A stretch of 8,895 bases of DNA from Candidatus Dadabacteria bacterium UBA1144 (GCA_905181755.1 CAJIYY010000001.1:1-8895), one strand, 5' to 3'; positions 1 to 6,652 are shown, numbered from the stretch's first letter. Program-made: numbers and translations. Notes: a model not told the origin generated them from the letters alone.

Positions 1-300
1 CTTAATTTCTTCAAGAGTGACGTTTCTGTTCATAGTTTCCTTAAACGTTAGGTCAACCGCAACCCACTTGGTATCATCTGTAGTAGGGTCCTGATAGAAT
101 TCTTTAGAAACGGATGTAATTCCAACAATCTCTTTCCCTACATTGCTGTGATAAAAAAGGACTAGATCATCTCTTTTCATAGCTTTAAGATTATTTCTAG
201 CCTGATAATTTCTGACACCATCCCAATATGTTGTATTATCATTAATCATGTCGTCCCAAGAGTATTTGTATGGTTCTGATTTAACAAGCCAGTACTTCAT
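1..300 (-). CDS. EVE domain-containing protein, N-terminal part (C-terminus beyond window)
   Basis: One hundred codons run without a stop from the ATG at 300 to the window edge. The translation begins MKYWLVKSEP and continues with an aromatic-rich segment, YWDGVRNYQARN (residues 25-36), then VLFYHS (47-52) and a VGI...YQDPT stretch (59-73). These are hallmarks of the EVE domain, a PUA/YTH-like fold of about 150 residues thought to bind modified bases in nucleic acid, so about two thirds of the protein is visible. The aromatic residues expected to line the base-binding pocket (Trp4, Trp26, Tyr32) are present. Family members are cytoplasmic and mostly uncharacterised in bacteria; stand-alone copies like this one are common and their exact ligand is not settled. 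The start is fixed by the family-typical N-terminus. No Shine-Dalgarno sequence precedes it, and it is divergent from hisA across 43 bp. Confidence 0.9.
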   Translation of the reverse strand, partial: MKYWLVKSEPYKYSWDDMINDNTTYWDGVRNYQARNNLKAMKRDDLVLFYHSNVGKEIVGITSVSKEFYQDPTTDDTKWVAVDLTFKETMNRNVTLEEIK

Positions 301-307
301 ACAAATA

Positions 308-336
308 AATTTAATTTATTAATTAATTTTTGTAAA
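308..336 (-). promoter_or_regulatory. Candidate promoter of the EVE-domain gene
   Basis: On the minus strand TTTACA (331-336, 5 of 6 to the -35 consensus) is followed after exactly 17 bp by TAAATT (308-313, 4 of 6 to the -10). Transcription would start at or next to the ATG at 300, giving a leaderless message, which agrees with the absence of a Shine-Dalgarno site. The region is almost entirely A/T, so chance matches are likely. Confidence 0.33.
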
Positions 337-338
337 AT
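310..338 (+). promoter_or_regulatory. Candidate promoter of the hisA-mqnD operon
   Basis: TAAAAT at 333-338 matches the -10 consensus at 5 of 6 positions. A weak -35, TTTAAT (3 of 6), lies at 310-315 with 17 bp spacing. The predicted start (about 344-346) coincides with the first ATG of hisA, implying a leaderless or nearly leaderless transcript. Each candidate box overlaps a box of the opposing candidate promoter of the EVE-domain gene. Low sequence complexity limits confidence. Confidence 0.3.
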
Positions 339-343
339 GTAAT

Positions 344-1078
344 ATGATGATTTTAATTCCAGCGATAGACATAAAAGATAAAAAGTGCGTGAGACTTTAT
401 AAGGGCGATTACGATAAAGAAACTATATATTCAGACAATCCCCTTGAAGTTGCTAAGAAATGGATAGAAAAAGGTGCAGCCCTTATTCACTTAGTGGATC
501 TTGACGGAGCCCTTGAAGGAAGTGCTAAAAACTTTGATGTGATCAAGGAGATAGTCAAAGATGATCGATGTAATTTTCAAGTCGGTGGCGGGATTCGGGA
601 TATTGAGACAATCGAAAAGTATTTATCGATAGGTGTAAATAGAGTTATTCTCGGAACCTCAGTTTTCACAGAAGAGTCTTTTCTAAAGGAAGCATGTTCT
701 ATGTTTGGAGACAAAATAGCTGTTGGGCTTGATATTAAGGATGGCAAGATTGCAATTCGAGGATGGAATACAAAAATTAACATGACTTTTGAGGATGCTT
801 TGTCCAGTTTTAAAAAACTCGATGTCTCAATGATTGTTTTGACTTCTGTTGATAGAGACGGAACGCTGGAAGGTTTCAATGAGAGCCTGATCGAGTCCTA
901 CTTAATTACCTCTGATATACCAATAATAGTTTCCGGTGGCATCAGGGATTCCAACGATCTAGAAAAAATAAAAAATTTAAATAATAAAAGTATCTTCGGA
1001 GTTATACTTGGTAAGTCTCTATATGAGAATACTATTGACTTAGAAGAGTGCCTAAGGGTGTATCAGGATGTTAGCTAA
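344..1078 (+). CDS. hisA: HisA, phosphoribosylformimino-AICAR-phosphate isomerase
   Basis: Cytoplasmic (beta/alpha)8-barrel enzyme that carries out the Amadori isomerisation of ProFAR to PRFAR, the fourth step of histidine synthesis; HisF uses the product. The 244-residue length is normal. Visible motifs are IPAIDIKD with the catalytic Asp at residue 9, CVRLYKGD (15-22), LVDLDGA (50-56), the phosphate-binding GGGIRD (81-86), GLDIKDG with the second catalytic Asp at 130, TSVDRDGT (167-174) and SGGIRD in the C-terminal phosphate loop (197-202). VDRDGTLEG distinguishes it from HisF. There are tandem ATGs at 344 and 347; the second gives the more typical N-terminus MILIPAID, so the true start may be 347. 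No Shine-Dalgarno sequence is seen. It is first in a plus-strand operon and its end overlaps hisF by 11 bp. Confidence 0.97.
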   Translation: MMILIPAIDIKDKKCVRLYKGDYDKETIYSDNPLEVAKKWIEKGAALIHLVDLDGALEGSAKNFDVIKEIVKDDRCNFQVGGGIRDIETIEKYLSIGVNRVILGTSVFTEESFLKEACSMFGDKIAVGLDIKDGKIAIRGWNTKINMTFEDALSSFKKLDVSMIVLTSVDRDGTLEGFNESLIESYLITSDIPIIVSGGIRDSNDLEKIKNLNNKSIFGVILGKSLYENTIDLEECLRVYQDVS

Positions 1079-1823
1079 AAGAATTATTCCTTGCCTAGAT
1101 ATTAACAATGGAAGAGTCGTTAAAGGGATTAATTTTGTTAATCTAATAGATGCTGGTGATCCTGTTGAAATTGCTGAAAAATATAGTAATGAGGGGGCAG
1201 ATGAGATAACTTTTTTAGATATAACTGCATCCAACGAAGAAAGAAATATTATTATTGATACAGTAGAAAGAGCCGCTGATAAGGTTTTCGTCCCACTTAC
1301 AGTAGGGGGCGGAATTAGAAAGTTTGATGATATAAAGAATCTTCTTAGAGCAGGGGCAGATAAAGTCTCTATTAATACGGCTGCAATATATGATCCTAAA
1401 CTTGTAAAGGAGTCAGCAATGAAGTTTGGTTCTCAGTGCATAGTTGTCGCTGTTGATATCAAGAAGGAAGGCTCTGGGTGGGAAGTTTATACTCACGGAG
1501 GTAGAAAACCTACAGGGATTGAATGCTTGACTTGGGTTAAAAAAATGCAAGATTGTGGAGCTGGAGAAATTTTGCTTACTTCGATGGATAGGGATGGTAC
1601 CAAGAGCGGTTATGATTTGGAAATACTTTCTTTATTGTCTGAGAATTTAAATATTCCAGTTGTAGCTTCTGGGGGAGCAGGGAGTTTGGAACACATAGCT
1701 GAGGCTTTTACTTTGGGTAAAGCGGATGCTGCATTATGTGCTTCAATCTTTCATTTTGGTGAGTACAAGATAGAAGAAGTAAAGACATATTTATCGGATA
1801 AAGGAATATTGGTTAGGCGATGA
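1068..1823 (+). CDS. hisF: HisF, imidazole glycerol phosphate synthase cyclase subunit
   Basis: HisF takes ammonia from the HisH glutaminase and converts PRFAR to imidazole glycerol phosphate and AICAR, which re-enters purine synthesis. The protein has 251 residues, the usual length. It opens MLAKRIIPCLDINNGRVVKG, with catalytic Asp at 11 and Lys at 19. It also has the first phosphate loop VGGGIR (79-84), AVDIKK with the second catalytic Asp at 130, THGGRKPTG (142-150), TSMDRDGTKSGYD (171-183) and the second phosphate loop ASGGAGSLEH (200-209). All catalytic features are intact. The start lies inside hisA (11-bp overlap) with TAAGG about 10 bp upstream, so translation is probably coupled. The stop codon shares ATGA with the next gene. 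HisH, its obligatory partner for glutamine use, is not encoded in this window. Confidence 0.98.
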   Translation: MLAKRIIPCLDINNGRVVKGINFVNLIDAGDPVEIAEKYSNEGADEITFLDITASNEERNIIIDTVERAADKVFVPLTVGGGIRKFDDIKNLLRAGADKVSINTAAIYDPKLVKESAMKFGSQCIVVAVDIKKEGSGWEVYTHGGRKPTGIECLTWVKKMQDCGAGEILLTSMDRDGTKSGYDLEILSLLSENLNIPVVASGGAGSLEHIAEAFTLGKADAALCASIFHFGEYKIEEVKTYLSDKGILVRR

Positions 1824-2863
1824 TAAATTCAAGAAAGAAATTAGAGTTAAATGAAAAAAGTTTTTTATCTCCTTACGCATCCTTTAGCTCTGAATCTATA
1901 GGACGAATTAGAAAAGAAAAGAAATGTAATCTTAGAACGGATTACCAAAGAGATAGAGACAGGATAATTCATTCTAAGTCATTTCGAAGACTAAAGGACA
2001 AGACTCAAGTTTTCTTGGCACCTTATGGAGATCATTTTCGAACAAGGCTCACCCATGTCCTAGAAGTCTCACAAATTTCTCGAACTATAGCTAGATCCCT
2101 AAGCTTGAATGAGGATTTATCAGAAGCTATAGCTCTTGGGCATGATTTAGGGCATACGCCCTTTGGACATGCAGGGGAACAGGCGCTTGATAAGGTTCAC
2201 AAGGAAGGGTTCAGGCATTATATGCAAAGCTTAAGAGTTGTAGAATTGTTAGAAAAGAATGGGAAGGGTCTGAATCTTACTTTTGAGGTAAAAGATGGGA
2301 TATCAAAGCATTCCAAAGGTAAAGGGCCTATTATTAACAAAAAAATAAAAATACAAACACTAGAGGGTCAAGTCGTTAGGCTTTCAGATATATTTGCCTA
2401 TTTTACACATGACCTTGACGACGCCCTAAGGTCTTCTTTGATAAAGAAGAAAGATATTCCCTTAAAATTGTTAAGGTTCTTTGGGGATAAGCATTCAGAA
2501 AGAATTTCAAAAGTTGTCTCGGACACTATTACTAGCACTGTTGATAGAAATTATAGATCTGTACAAATTTCAAAAGAATTAGAAATACACTTGGTTGAGA
2601 TGAGAGACTTTCTTTTCGAGAAAGTCTATTATAATGATTCTATAAAGGTTAATTTTGAAAAAGCAAAGCAAATCTTGATAGACTTATATTCCTTTTTTTT
2701 GATAAACAAAAAAGCTCTAAGAGACCTTTACAAGTTTAACAGTGGAGATCATAGTAACGATTGCTGTGATTTTATTGCTGGTATGTCAGATGATTTCGCC
2801 TTAGAGGTTCATAAGTCTATATTTGTTCCTAAGAAGTGGTCATTTGTAGATTTTAAATTTTAA
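1820..2863 (+). CDS. dgt: dGTPase-family HD-domain dNTP triphosphohydrolase
   Basis: HD-superfamily metal-dependent enzyme predicted to cleave a dNTP to deoxynucleoside plus tripolyphosphate, helping control dNTP pools. Its 347 residues are typical of the dGTPase-like branch. The signature N-terminal block RDRDRIIHSKSFRRLKDKTQVF is at 44-65, then GDHFRTRLTHVLEV (70-83) with metal ligand His79, GHDLGHTPFGHAGE (107-120) with the HD pair His108-Asp109 plus His112 and His117, and VRLSDIFAYFTHDLDDA (186-202) with the fourth ligand probably Asp190. The C-terminal half is helical and less conserved. The ATG overlaps the hisF stop (ATGA), so translational coupling is likely. The true substrate preference (dGTP alone or several dNTPs, often under allosteric control in this branch) cannot be read from the sequence. 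I see no functional link to the flanking histidine and menaquinone genes. Confidence 0.94.
   Translation: MINSRKKLELNEKSFLSPYASFSSESIGRIRKEKKCNLRTDYQRDRDRIIHSKSFRRLKDKTQVFLAPYGDHFRTRLTHVLEVSQISRTIARSLSLNEDLSEAIALGHDLGHTPFGHAGEQALDKVHKEGFRHYMQSLRVVELLEKNGKGLNLTFEVKDGISKHSKGKGPIINKKIKIQTLEGQVVRLSDIFAYFTHDLDDALRSSLIKKKDIPLKLLRFFGDKHSERISKVVSDTITSTVDRNYRSVQISKELEIHLVEMRDFLFEKVYYNDSIKVNFEKAKQILIDLYSFFLINKKALRDLYKFNSGDHSNDCCDFIAGMSDDFALEVHKSIFVPKKWSFVDFKF
2605..2627. repeat. Perfect 9-bp inverted repeat inside the dGTPase gene
   Basis: AGACTTTCT (2605-2613) and AGAAAGTCT (2619-2627) are exact reverse complements separated by a 5-bp loop, TTTCG. It lies in coding sequence (around MRDFLFEKVYY), about 240 bp before the end of the gene, and no T-run follows on the plus strand. 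It could be an RNA hairpin, but roughly a fraction of one such repeat is expected by chance in 9 kb, so function is not supported. Confidence 0.35.
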
Positions 2864-2876
2864 TTTATATAAAGAT

Positions 2877-3677
2877 ATGATGAAAAAATTAGGCTCTGTT
2901 CCTTTCTTGAATTCAAAACCTCTCACATATTTATTTGATAAGGGCGACTATTCTAACTATCAGACTAAATATATGTTCCCCTCTGCACTATTAGATTCAC
3001 TTATTAGTGGTGAAACTTTTCTTTCATTGCTTTCTATTGTTGATCATCTCTCTGATTCTCAGACTGTATCATTAGATAATTATTGCATTAGTTCAGTTGG
3101 AAAAGTTGACAGTGTTATTCTGGTCGCAAATTGTGATATCATGAACCTTGAAAGAGTATTCCTTGATTCACGGTCTAAGAGTGCAAATATACTTTATAAA
3201 GTTATTCAAGAAAATTTCATAAATAAAGAAATTCAATATTCTTCTCTAACTCCTGATTCAACTAGCTCTTATCCGCAGAATACAGGACAAGTTATAATAG
3301 GTGACCTTGCTCTAGAATTAACTTCTCAAAGACCATCTGGATTGAAGATCTATGACCTTTCAGAGATTTGGTATAAGGAGACCTTGTTGCCCTTTACTTT
3401 TGCAACTTTTAACTACTATGTTGAAAAGCCAAACTCTAAGGTGATTGATCTATTAGACGAATCTTACTCTGAGGGGGCTGACAGTGTAGATGATATTATT
3501 AAAGATTTTTTAACCAATTCTAATTTTAGAATAGAAAGAAATTTAGCTGAAACTTATTTGAAGGAAAGAATTGTTTATAAATTATCCAAAAAGCATATTG
3601 AAGGTATTGAGTTGTTTAGGAAACTATCAGAAAAATTTGCAAAATGGAAAAAAAGAAGTTTTAATAATAATCTTTAA
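2877..3677 (+). CDS. mqnA: MqnA, chorismate dehydratase (futalosine pathway)
   Basis: Catalyses the first committed step of the futalosine menaquinone route, dehydrating chorismate to 3-[(1-carboxyvinyl)oxy]benzoate; cytoplasmic, periplasmic-binding-protein-like fold (formerly DUF178). The 266 residues match the family size. The N-terminal signature GSVPFLNSKPL is at 6-16. Further blocks are SALLDSLISGE (36-46), LSLLSIVDHL, the YCISSVGKVDSVIL segment (around 69-82), LDSRSKSANILYKV (family form close to D-x-SSRTS) and a C-terminal IIGDLALE plus DLSEIWYKETLLPFTFA. It is clearly MqnA but a fairly divergent one, with the Ser-Arg-Thr-Ser element relaxed to Ser-Lys-Ser-Ala. Tandem ATGs occur at 2877 and 2880 and no Shine-Dalgarno site is visible. 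It follows the dGTPase gene by 13 bp and precedes mqnD by 2 bp, which supports the assignment. Confidence 0.9.
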   Translation: MMKKLGSVPFLNSKPLTYLFDKGDYSNYQTKYMFPSALLDSLISGETFLSLLSIVDHLSDSQTVSLDNYCISSVGKVDSVILVANCDIMNLERVFLDSRSKSANILYKVIQENFINKEIQYSSLTPDSTSSYPQNTGQVIIGDLALELTSQRPSGLKIYDLSEIWYKETLLPFTFATFNYYVEKPNSKVIDLLDESYSEGADSVDDIIKDFLTNSNFRIERNLAETYLKERIVYKLSKKHIEGIELFRKLSEKFAKWKKRSFNNNL

Positions 3678-3679
3678 AT

Positions 3680-4510
3680 ATGAAACAAATTATTACCTTA
3701 GGCCATAGTCCAGATGCAGATGATGCTTTCATGTTTTATGGAATATCTAAGGGTATAGTCACATCCGAACGATTTACATTCGAACACATTATCAAAGACA
3801 TTCAGTCGCTAAATTTGTTAGCTTTGGAGAATAGTATTGATACTACTGCTGTCTCGGCTCATGCGTACACTAAGATGCACAAGCAATATAGGGTTATGGA
3901 TTGTGGTGCAAGTATGGGAGATGGATATGGACCCATCTTAGTCTCAAAAGATAAGTTTGATTCAGAGAAGGGACTTAGAATAGCGGTTCCAGGCAAATTA
4001 ACTTCAGCCTTTCTTTTGCTCCAACTCTACTGTAAAGAGGCAGTCTTTGTTGAATATGACTTTGATAAAGTTGTTCCTGCAATTCTTGATTCAGAAGTAG
4101 ATGCTGGTTTAATAATTCACGAAGGACAAATTACCTACAAGGAACTAGGGCTTAATTTGCTTTTGGATTTGCCAAAGATGTGGGGACAAGATTGTAAGTA
4201 TCCAATCCCTCTTGGATTAAATGTTATCAGCAGGTCTTTAGACTCGGATGTTCAGATAGAAATCTCTAGAATGATTAAGAAAAGTATCTCTTACTCTTTA
4301 GATAACATTGAAGAAGCATTAGATTATGCAATGGAGTTTGGAAGAGGTGTCTCCAGAGATGTAGCGAGAGAATTTGTTCTTATGTATGTCAATGAGGATA
4401 CTATTGATTTCTCAACAAGAGGAGTTCATGGCTTAGAGTACTTGTATGAATCTGCATATAAGAAGAAACTTATAAGTGAGAAGATTGAACTAGACCTTAT
4501 CTTAACTTAA
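3680..4510 (+). CDS. mqnD: MqnD, 1,4-dihydroxy-6-naphthoate synthase
   Basis: Converts cyclic dehypoxanthinyl futalosine to 1,4-dihydroxy-6-naphthoate, the ring precursor that is later prenylated to menaquinone. Its 276 residues are normal (formerly DUF191, periplasmic-binding-protein-like fold). The N-terminal signature LGHSPDADDAFMFY spans 7-20. Conserved blocks follow: VSAHAY (58-63), the glycine-rich GASMGDGYGP (76-85), VPGKLTSAFLLLQL (103-116) and DAGLIIHEGQITY (141-153). His147 in HEGQ probably corresponds to the His reported as catalytic in the Thermus enzyme (from memory of the family). YPIPLGLN (174-181) follows in the second lobe. The ATG lies 2 bp after the mqnA stop with no Shine-Dalgarno site, so expression is probably coupled to mqnA. 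The last 14 bp overlap the end of the convergent amidohydrolase gene. Confidence 0.95.
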   Translation: MKQIITLGHSPDADDAFMFYGISKGIVTSERFTFEHIIKDIQSLNLLALENSIDTTAVSAHAYTKMHKQYRVMDCGASMGDGYGPILVSKDKFDSEKGLRIAVPGKLTSAFLLLQLYCKEAVFVEYDFDKVVPAILDSEVDAGLIIHEGQITYKELGLNLLLDLPKMWGQDCKYPIPLGLNVISRSLDSDVQIEISRMIKKSISYSLDNIEEALDYAMEFGRGVSRDVAREFVLMYVNEDTIDFSTRGVHGLEYLYESAYKKKLISEKIELDLILT

Positions 4511-5723
4511 TTATCTTCCCGTCAATCATGGACATTTTTAAGTGCTTCTTCTTTGAGTGAACAACTGATAGGTATGGATTTTCATTGATTAAATCAAAAG
4601 CAATAAGGTCAGCCTTCTTGTTCTTCTTTATAGATCCTACCGAATTATCAATCCCCAGAGCTCTGGCCCCACCTATCGTTGCAATATCTAAAACTTTCTT
4701 CTCAGCTGGTCCTTTAACAATATTTTTAATACTAAGATATAGAAAGTTTATTTCTTCTAGAAAATCTATAGAGAGGTTGCTTGAAAGACCGTCAGTACCT
4801 AGGCCAGTTTTTTTATAATCAATGAAAAATTTAAGGTTTGGTAACTTCTGAGTTAAATATAAATTACTTCTAGGACATAGTATTACTGGGTATTGGTGCT
4901 TATTTAGTAAGACAAGGTCTTCTTTGCTTAGATTGTTCATGTGAACCAGGGTGATGTCGTGACCATGTGAATTTATTTTATGAAGGTACTCTAAGGGACT
5001 GCTTGGATCTTTCATCTCCTCCGGCTTCCTAGCCATATTACATAAAACTTCCTCTTCAAGATTATTTTTGAGCTTCTTAGCATATCTTACTTCGTCTATA
5101 CTTTCAGAAAGATGTGTCCCAACTTTGATTTTCTTTTTTTTAGCAAAGGCTAATATTCTCTTGAACAGTTTGGTGTCAAGTGAGTAGATAGAGTGTGGAA
5201 ATATTCGTAGATCAAATAAAGAGTTAGCTTCTTTACTTAATATTCTAGTTAAGAATTCCCCCTTAATTCTAGAGAATGTTGAATTTGTTATTTCATAGAA
5301 ATAGACTGCTCTAATTCCACTCTTTATGATGGGCTCATAGTCTAGACCATCATAAGAAGCAATTTCCCCTATTGTTGTAACACCAGATTCAATGGACTCG
5401 TTTAAAGACTTTTGAACTGATTTTTTTATTTTTGATGGATCAGAATCTCCCTTAAGTTTTATTATTTGATTTAACCATGATGGGAATGAGTTGAACGGTT
5501 CTAGAAATTTGTTCACCCAATAAAGCTCTAGGTGGATATGAGCATTAATAAAACCGGGCATTAAAATAGAATTTTTCAAATCAATAATCTTGTATTTTCT
5601 CTTTTCAAGTTTTGAATTAGGAATAATATCCTGAATAAAGCTACCATTGACTATGACAGAAGAATTCCTCAAGGGCTCACCGCTAGAAGTTATAATATAT
5701 TTTGCTTTTATAGCTTTAATCAT
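4497..5723 (-). CDS. Amidohydrolase, probable aminodeoxyfutalosine deaminase (MqnX-like)
   Basis: A 408-residue COG0402-type amidohydrolase with the whole metal site. It has HxH at His62/His64 (PGFINAHIHLEL), His204 (VGTHLSES), His261 (LVHMNNLS) and Asp311 (GLGTDGLSSN). Flanking it are the split beta-sandwich strands typical of cytosine-deaminase-like enzymes: N-terminal residues 1-55 and the C-terminal IKKNKKADLIAFDL. FPHSIYSLD (175-183) resembles the substrate loop of adenosine-type deaminases. Because it abuts mqnA-mqnD, the likely reaction is deamination of aminodeoxyfutalosine to futalosine after MqnE. Alternatives are S-adenosylhomocysteine/5'-methylthioadenosine deaminase or another purine deaminase; the general family is certain, the substrate is inferred. 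The ATG lies 3 bp after the stop of the DapF-family gene, so the two form an operon. It ends inside mqnD in the opposite direction, leaving no room for an intergenic terminator. No Shine-Dalgarno site is seen. Confidence 0.82.
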   Translation of the reverse strand: MIKAIKAKYIITSSGEPLRNSSVIVNGSFIQDIIPNSKLEKRKYKIIDLKNSILMPGFINAHIHLELYWVNKFLEPFNSFPSWLNQIIKLKGDSDPSKIKKSVQKSLNESIESGVTTIGEIASYDGLDYEPIIKSGIRAVYFYEITNSTFSRIKGEFLTRILSKEANSLFDLRIFPHSIYSLDTKLFKRILAFAKKKKIKVGTHLSESIDEVRYAKKLKNNLEEEVLCNMARKPEEMKDPSSPLEYLHKINSHGHDITLVHMNNLSKEDLVLLNKHQYPVILCPRSNLYLTQKLPNLKFFIDYKKTGLGTDGLSSNLSIDFLEEINFLYLSIKNIVKGPAEKKVLDIATIGGARALGIDNSVGSIKKNKKADLIAFDLINENPYLSVVHSKKKHLKMSMIDGKIIKLR

Positions 5724-5726
5724 ATT

Positions 5727-6560
5727 CTAAAAAATTAATTTTCCAGAACATATCTGTTCCACCGGACCCTTCATAGTTATATTGTAATCTTTATCTATTT
5801 CTATTGAGAGACTACCGCCAGGCATTAATACTTTGACCTTATTCCCCAATAGTCCTAATTTGAATCCAGCTGATACAACTGCACAGGAGCTGCTTCCAGA
5901 AGCCAAGGTATACCCGGCCCCTCTTTCCCATATCTCAATTCTAACCTTGTTCTTTGAAAGTACTTTGGCAAATTGAACATTAGTTTTCTTAGGAAAAAGA
6001 CCGTGCTTTTCTATTGCCTCGCCGTATTTAATTGGATAATTATTTGATATTTTATTTAGAAAAATTACACAATGAGGATTTCCAACGCTTACGGATGTAA
6101 AAATAAAAGTCTGATCCTTAACTTTTATCTGCTCTTCTATTAGATACTTCTTCTTTGTTTTTGCTGGAATCTTAGATGAATCAAATGTGGCCTTTCCCAT
6201 AGCAACTTTAACAACACCAGCTTTATTGTCCTTCAATATGACCTCACTCTCAACCAGTCCACCTTTAGTCTCAATAGTAAATTTTTTATTCTTTGTATAC
6301 TTGTAGTCATAAAGAAATTTGGAAAATATTCTGAGACCATTCCCGCTCTTTTCTGCTTCCGATCCATCAGGATTGAAAATTCTTAGTCCAAAGTTGGCTT
6401 TTTTAGATTCAACAAGTAAAAGTATCCCATCAGACCCAACGCCATAGTTTCTATGGCATATCTTAGTTATATTTTTTTTGGTTAATTTAAAATTAATTCT
6501 TTTTGAATCCAGTACTATGTAGTCATTCCCTAGACCGTGAGATTTTATGAAATCATTCAT
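5727..6560 (-). CDS. dapF: DapF-family epimerase with serine in both catalytic cysteine positions
   Basis: The 277-residue length and motif order match diaminopimelate epimerase, the cofactor-independent enzyme making meso-diaminopimelate for lysine and peptidoglycan. Residues corresponding to substrate contacts of the well-studied enzymes are visible: Asn12 in HGLGND, Asn63 in FNPDGSE, Asn161 in GNPHCV, Asn194 in KTNVQF and Glu212-Arg213 in WERGAG. However, the two proton-transfer cysteines are both serine: the first motif reads KSGNGLR (Ser72, usually CGNG) and the second LASGSSSCA (Ser221, usually ACGTGACA). The Glu usually found in GxGET is Tyr217. It may be an epimerase working with serines, a racemase of another amino acid, or a non-epimerase homologue. 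There are no frame breaks, so this is not a decayed gene. The start is the family-typical N-terminus; no Shine-Dalgarno site is present. It is co-directional with the amidohydrolase 3 bp downstream. Confidence 0.85.
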   Translation of the reverse strand: MNDFIKSHGLGNDYIVLDSKRINFKLTKKNITKICHRNYGVGSDGILLLVESKKANFGLRIFNPDGSEAEKSGNGLRIFSKFLYDYKYTKNKKFTIETKGGLVESEVILKDNKAGVVKVAMGKATFDSSKIPAKTKKKYLIEEQIKVKDQTFIFTSVSVGNPHCVIFLNKISNNYPIKYGEAIEKHGLFPKKTNVQFAKVLSKNKVRIEIWERGAGYTLASGSSSCAVVSAGFKLGLLGNKVKVLMPGGSLSIEIDKDYNITMKGPVEQICSGKLIF

Positions 6561-6607
6561 GATTTAGTAATATTAAACCAATAATTAGTCATAGCCGAGG
6601 AAAATTG

Positions 6608-6636
6608 TAGATAAATATTTCTTTTTTGTATAGAAT
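6608..6636 (+). promoter_or_regulatory. Candidate fabG promoter
   Basis: TAGAAT (6631-6636, 5 of 6 to the -10 consensus) is preceded after 17 bp by TAGATA (6608-6613, 4 of 6 to the -35). Transcription would begin about 20-25 bp before the start codon, just upstream of the ribosome-binding site. The 105-bp gap separates fabG from the divergent DapF-family gene, so a promoter must lie here; the exact boxes are tentative because the region is A/T rich. Confidence 0.35.
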
Positions 6637-6652
6637 TAATGAAATATTCAAT

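Noticed and set aside
577..879. A 100-codon open frame on the minus strand inside hisA
   Set aside because: It is wholly antisense to a well-conserved hisA, has no recognisable family, and arises from the codon pattern of the real gene.
1052..1234. A 60-codon minus-strand open frame across the hisA-hisF junction
   Set aside because: Antisense to two certain genes, no motif and no ribosome-binding site.
4585..4818. A 77-codon plus-strand open frame after mqnD with a hydrophobic N-terminal part
   Set aside because: It lies antisense to the C-terminal region of the amidohydrolase, whose metal ligands and family motifs are complete; the hydrophobic look comes from the reverse complement of Lys/Glu-rich coding.
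5727..6560. A decayed dapF pseudogene
   Set aside because: The frame is intact, length is normal and all non-cysteine active-site residues are conserved, which is not expected of neutral decay.
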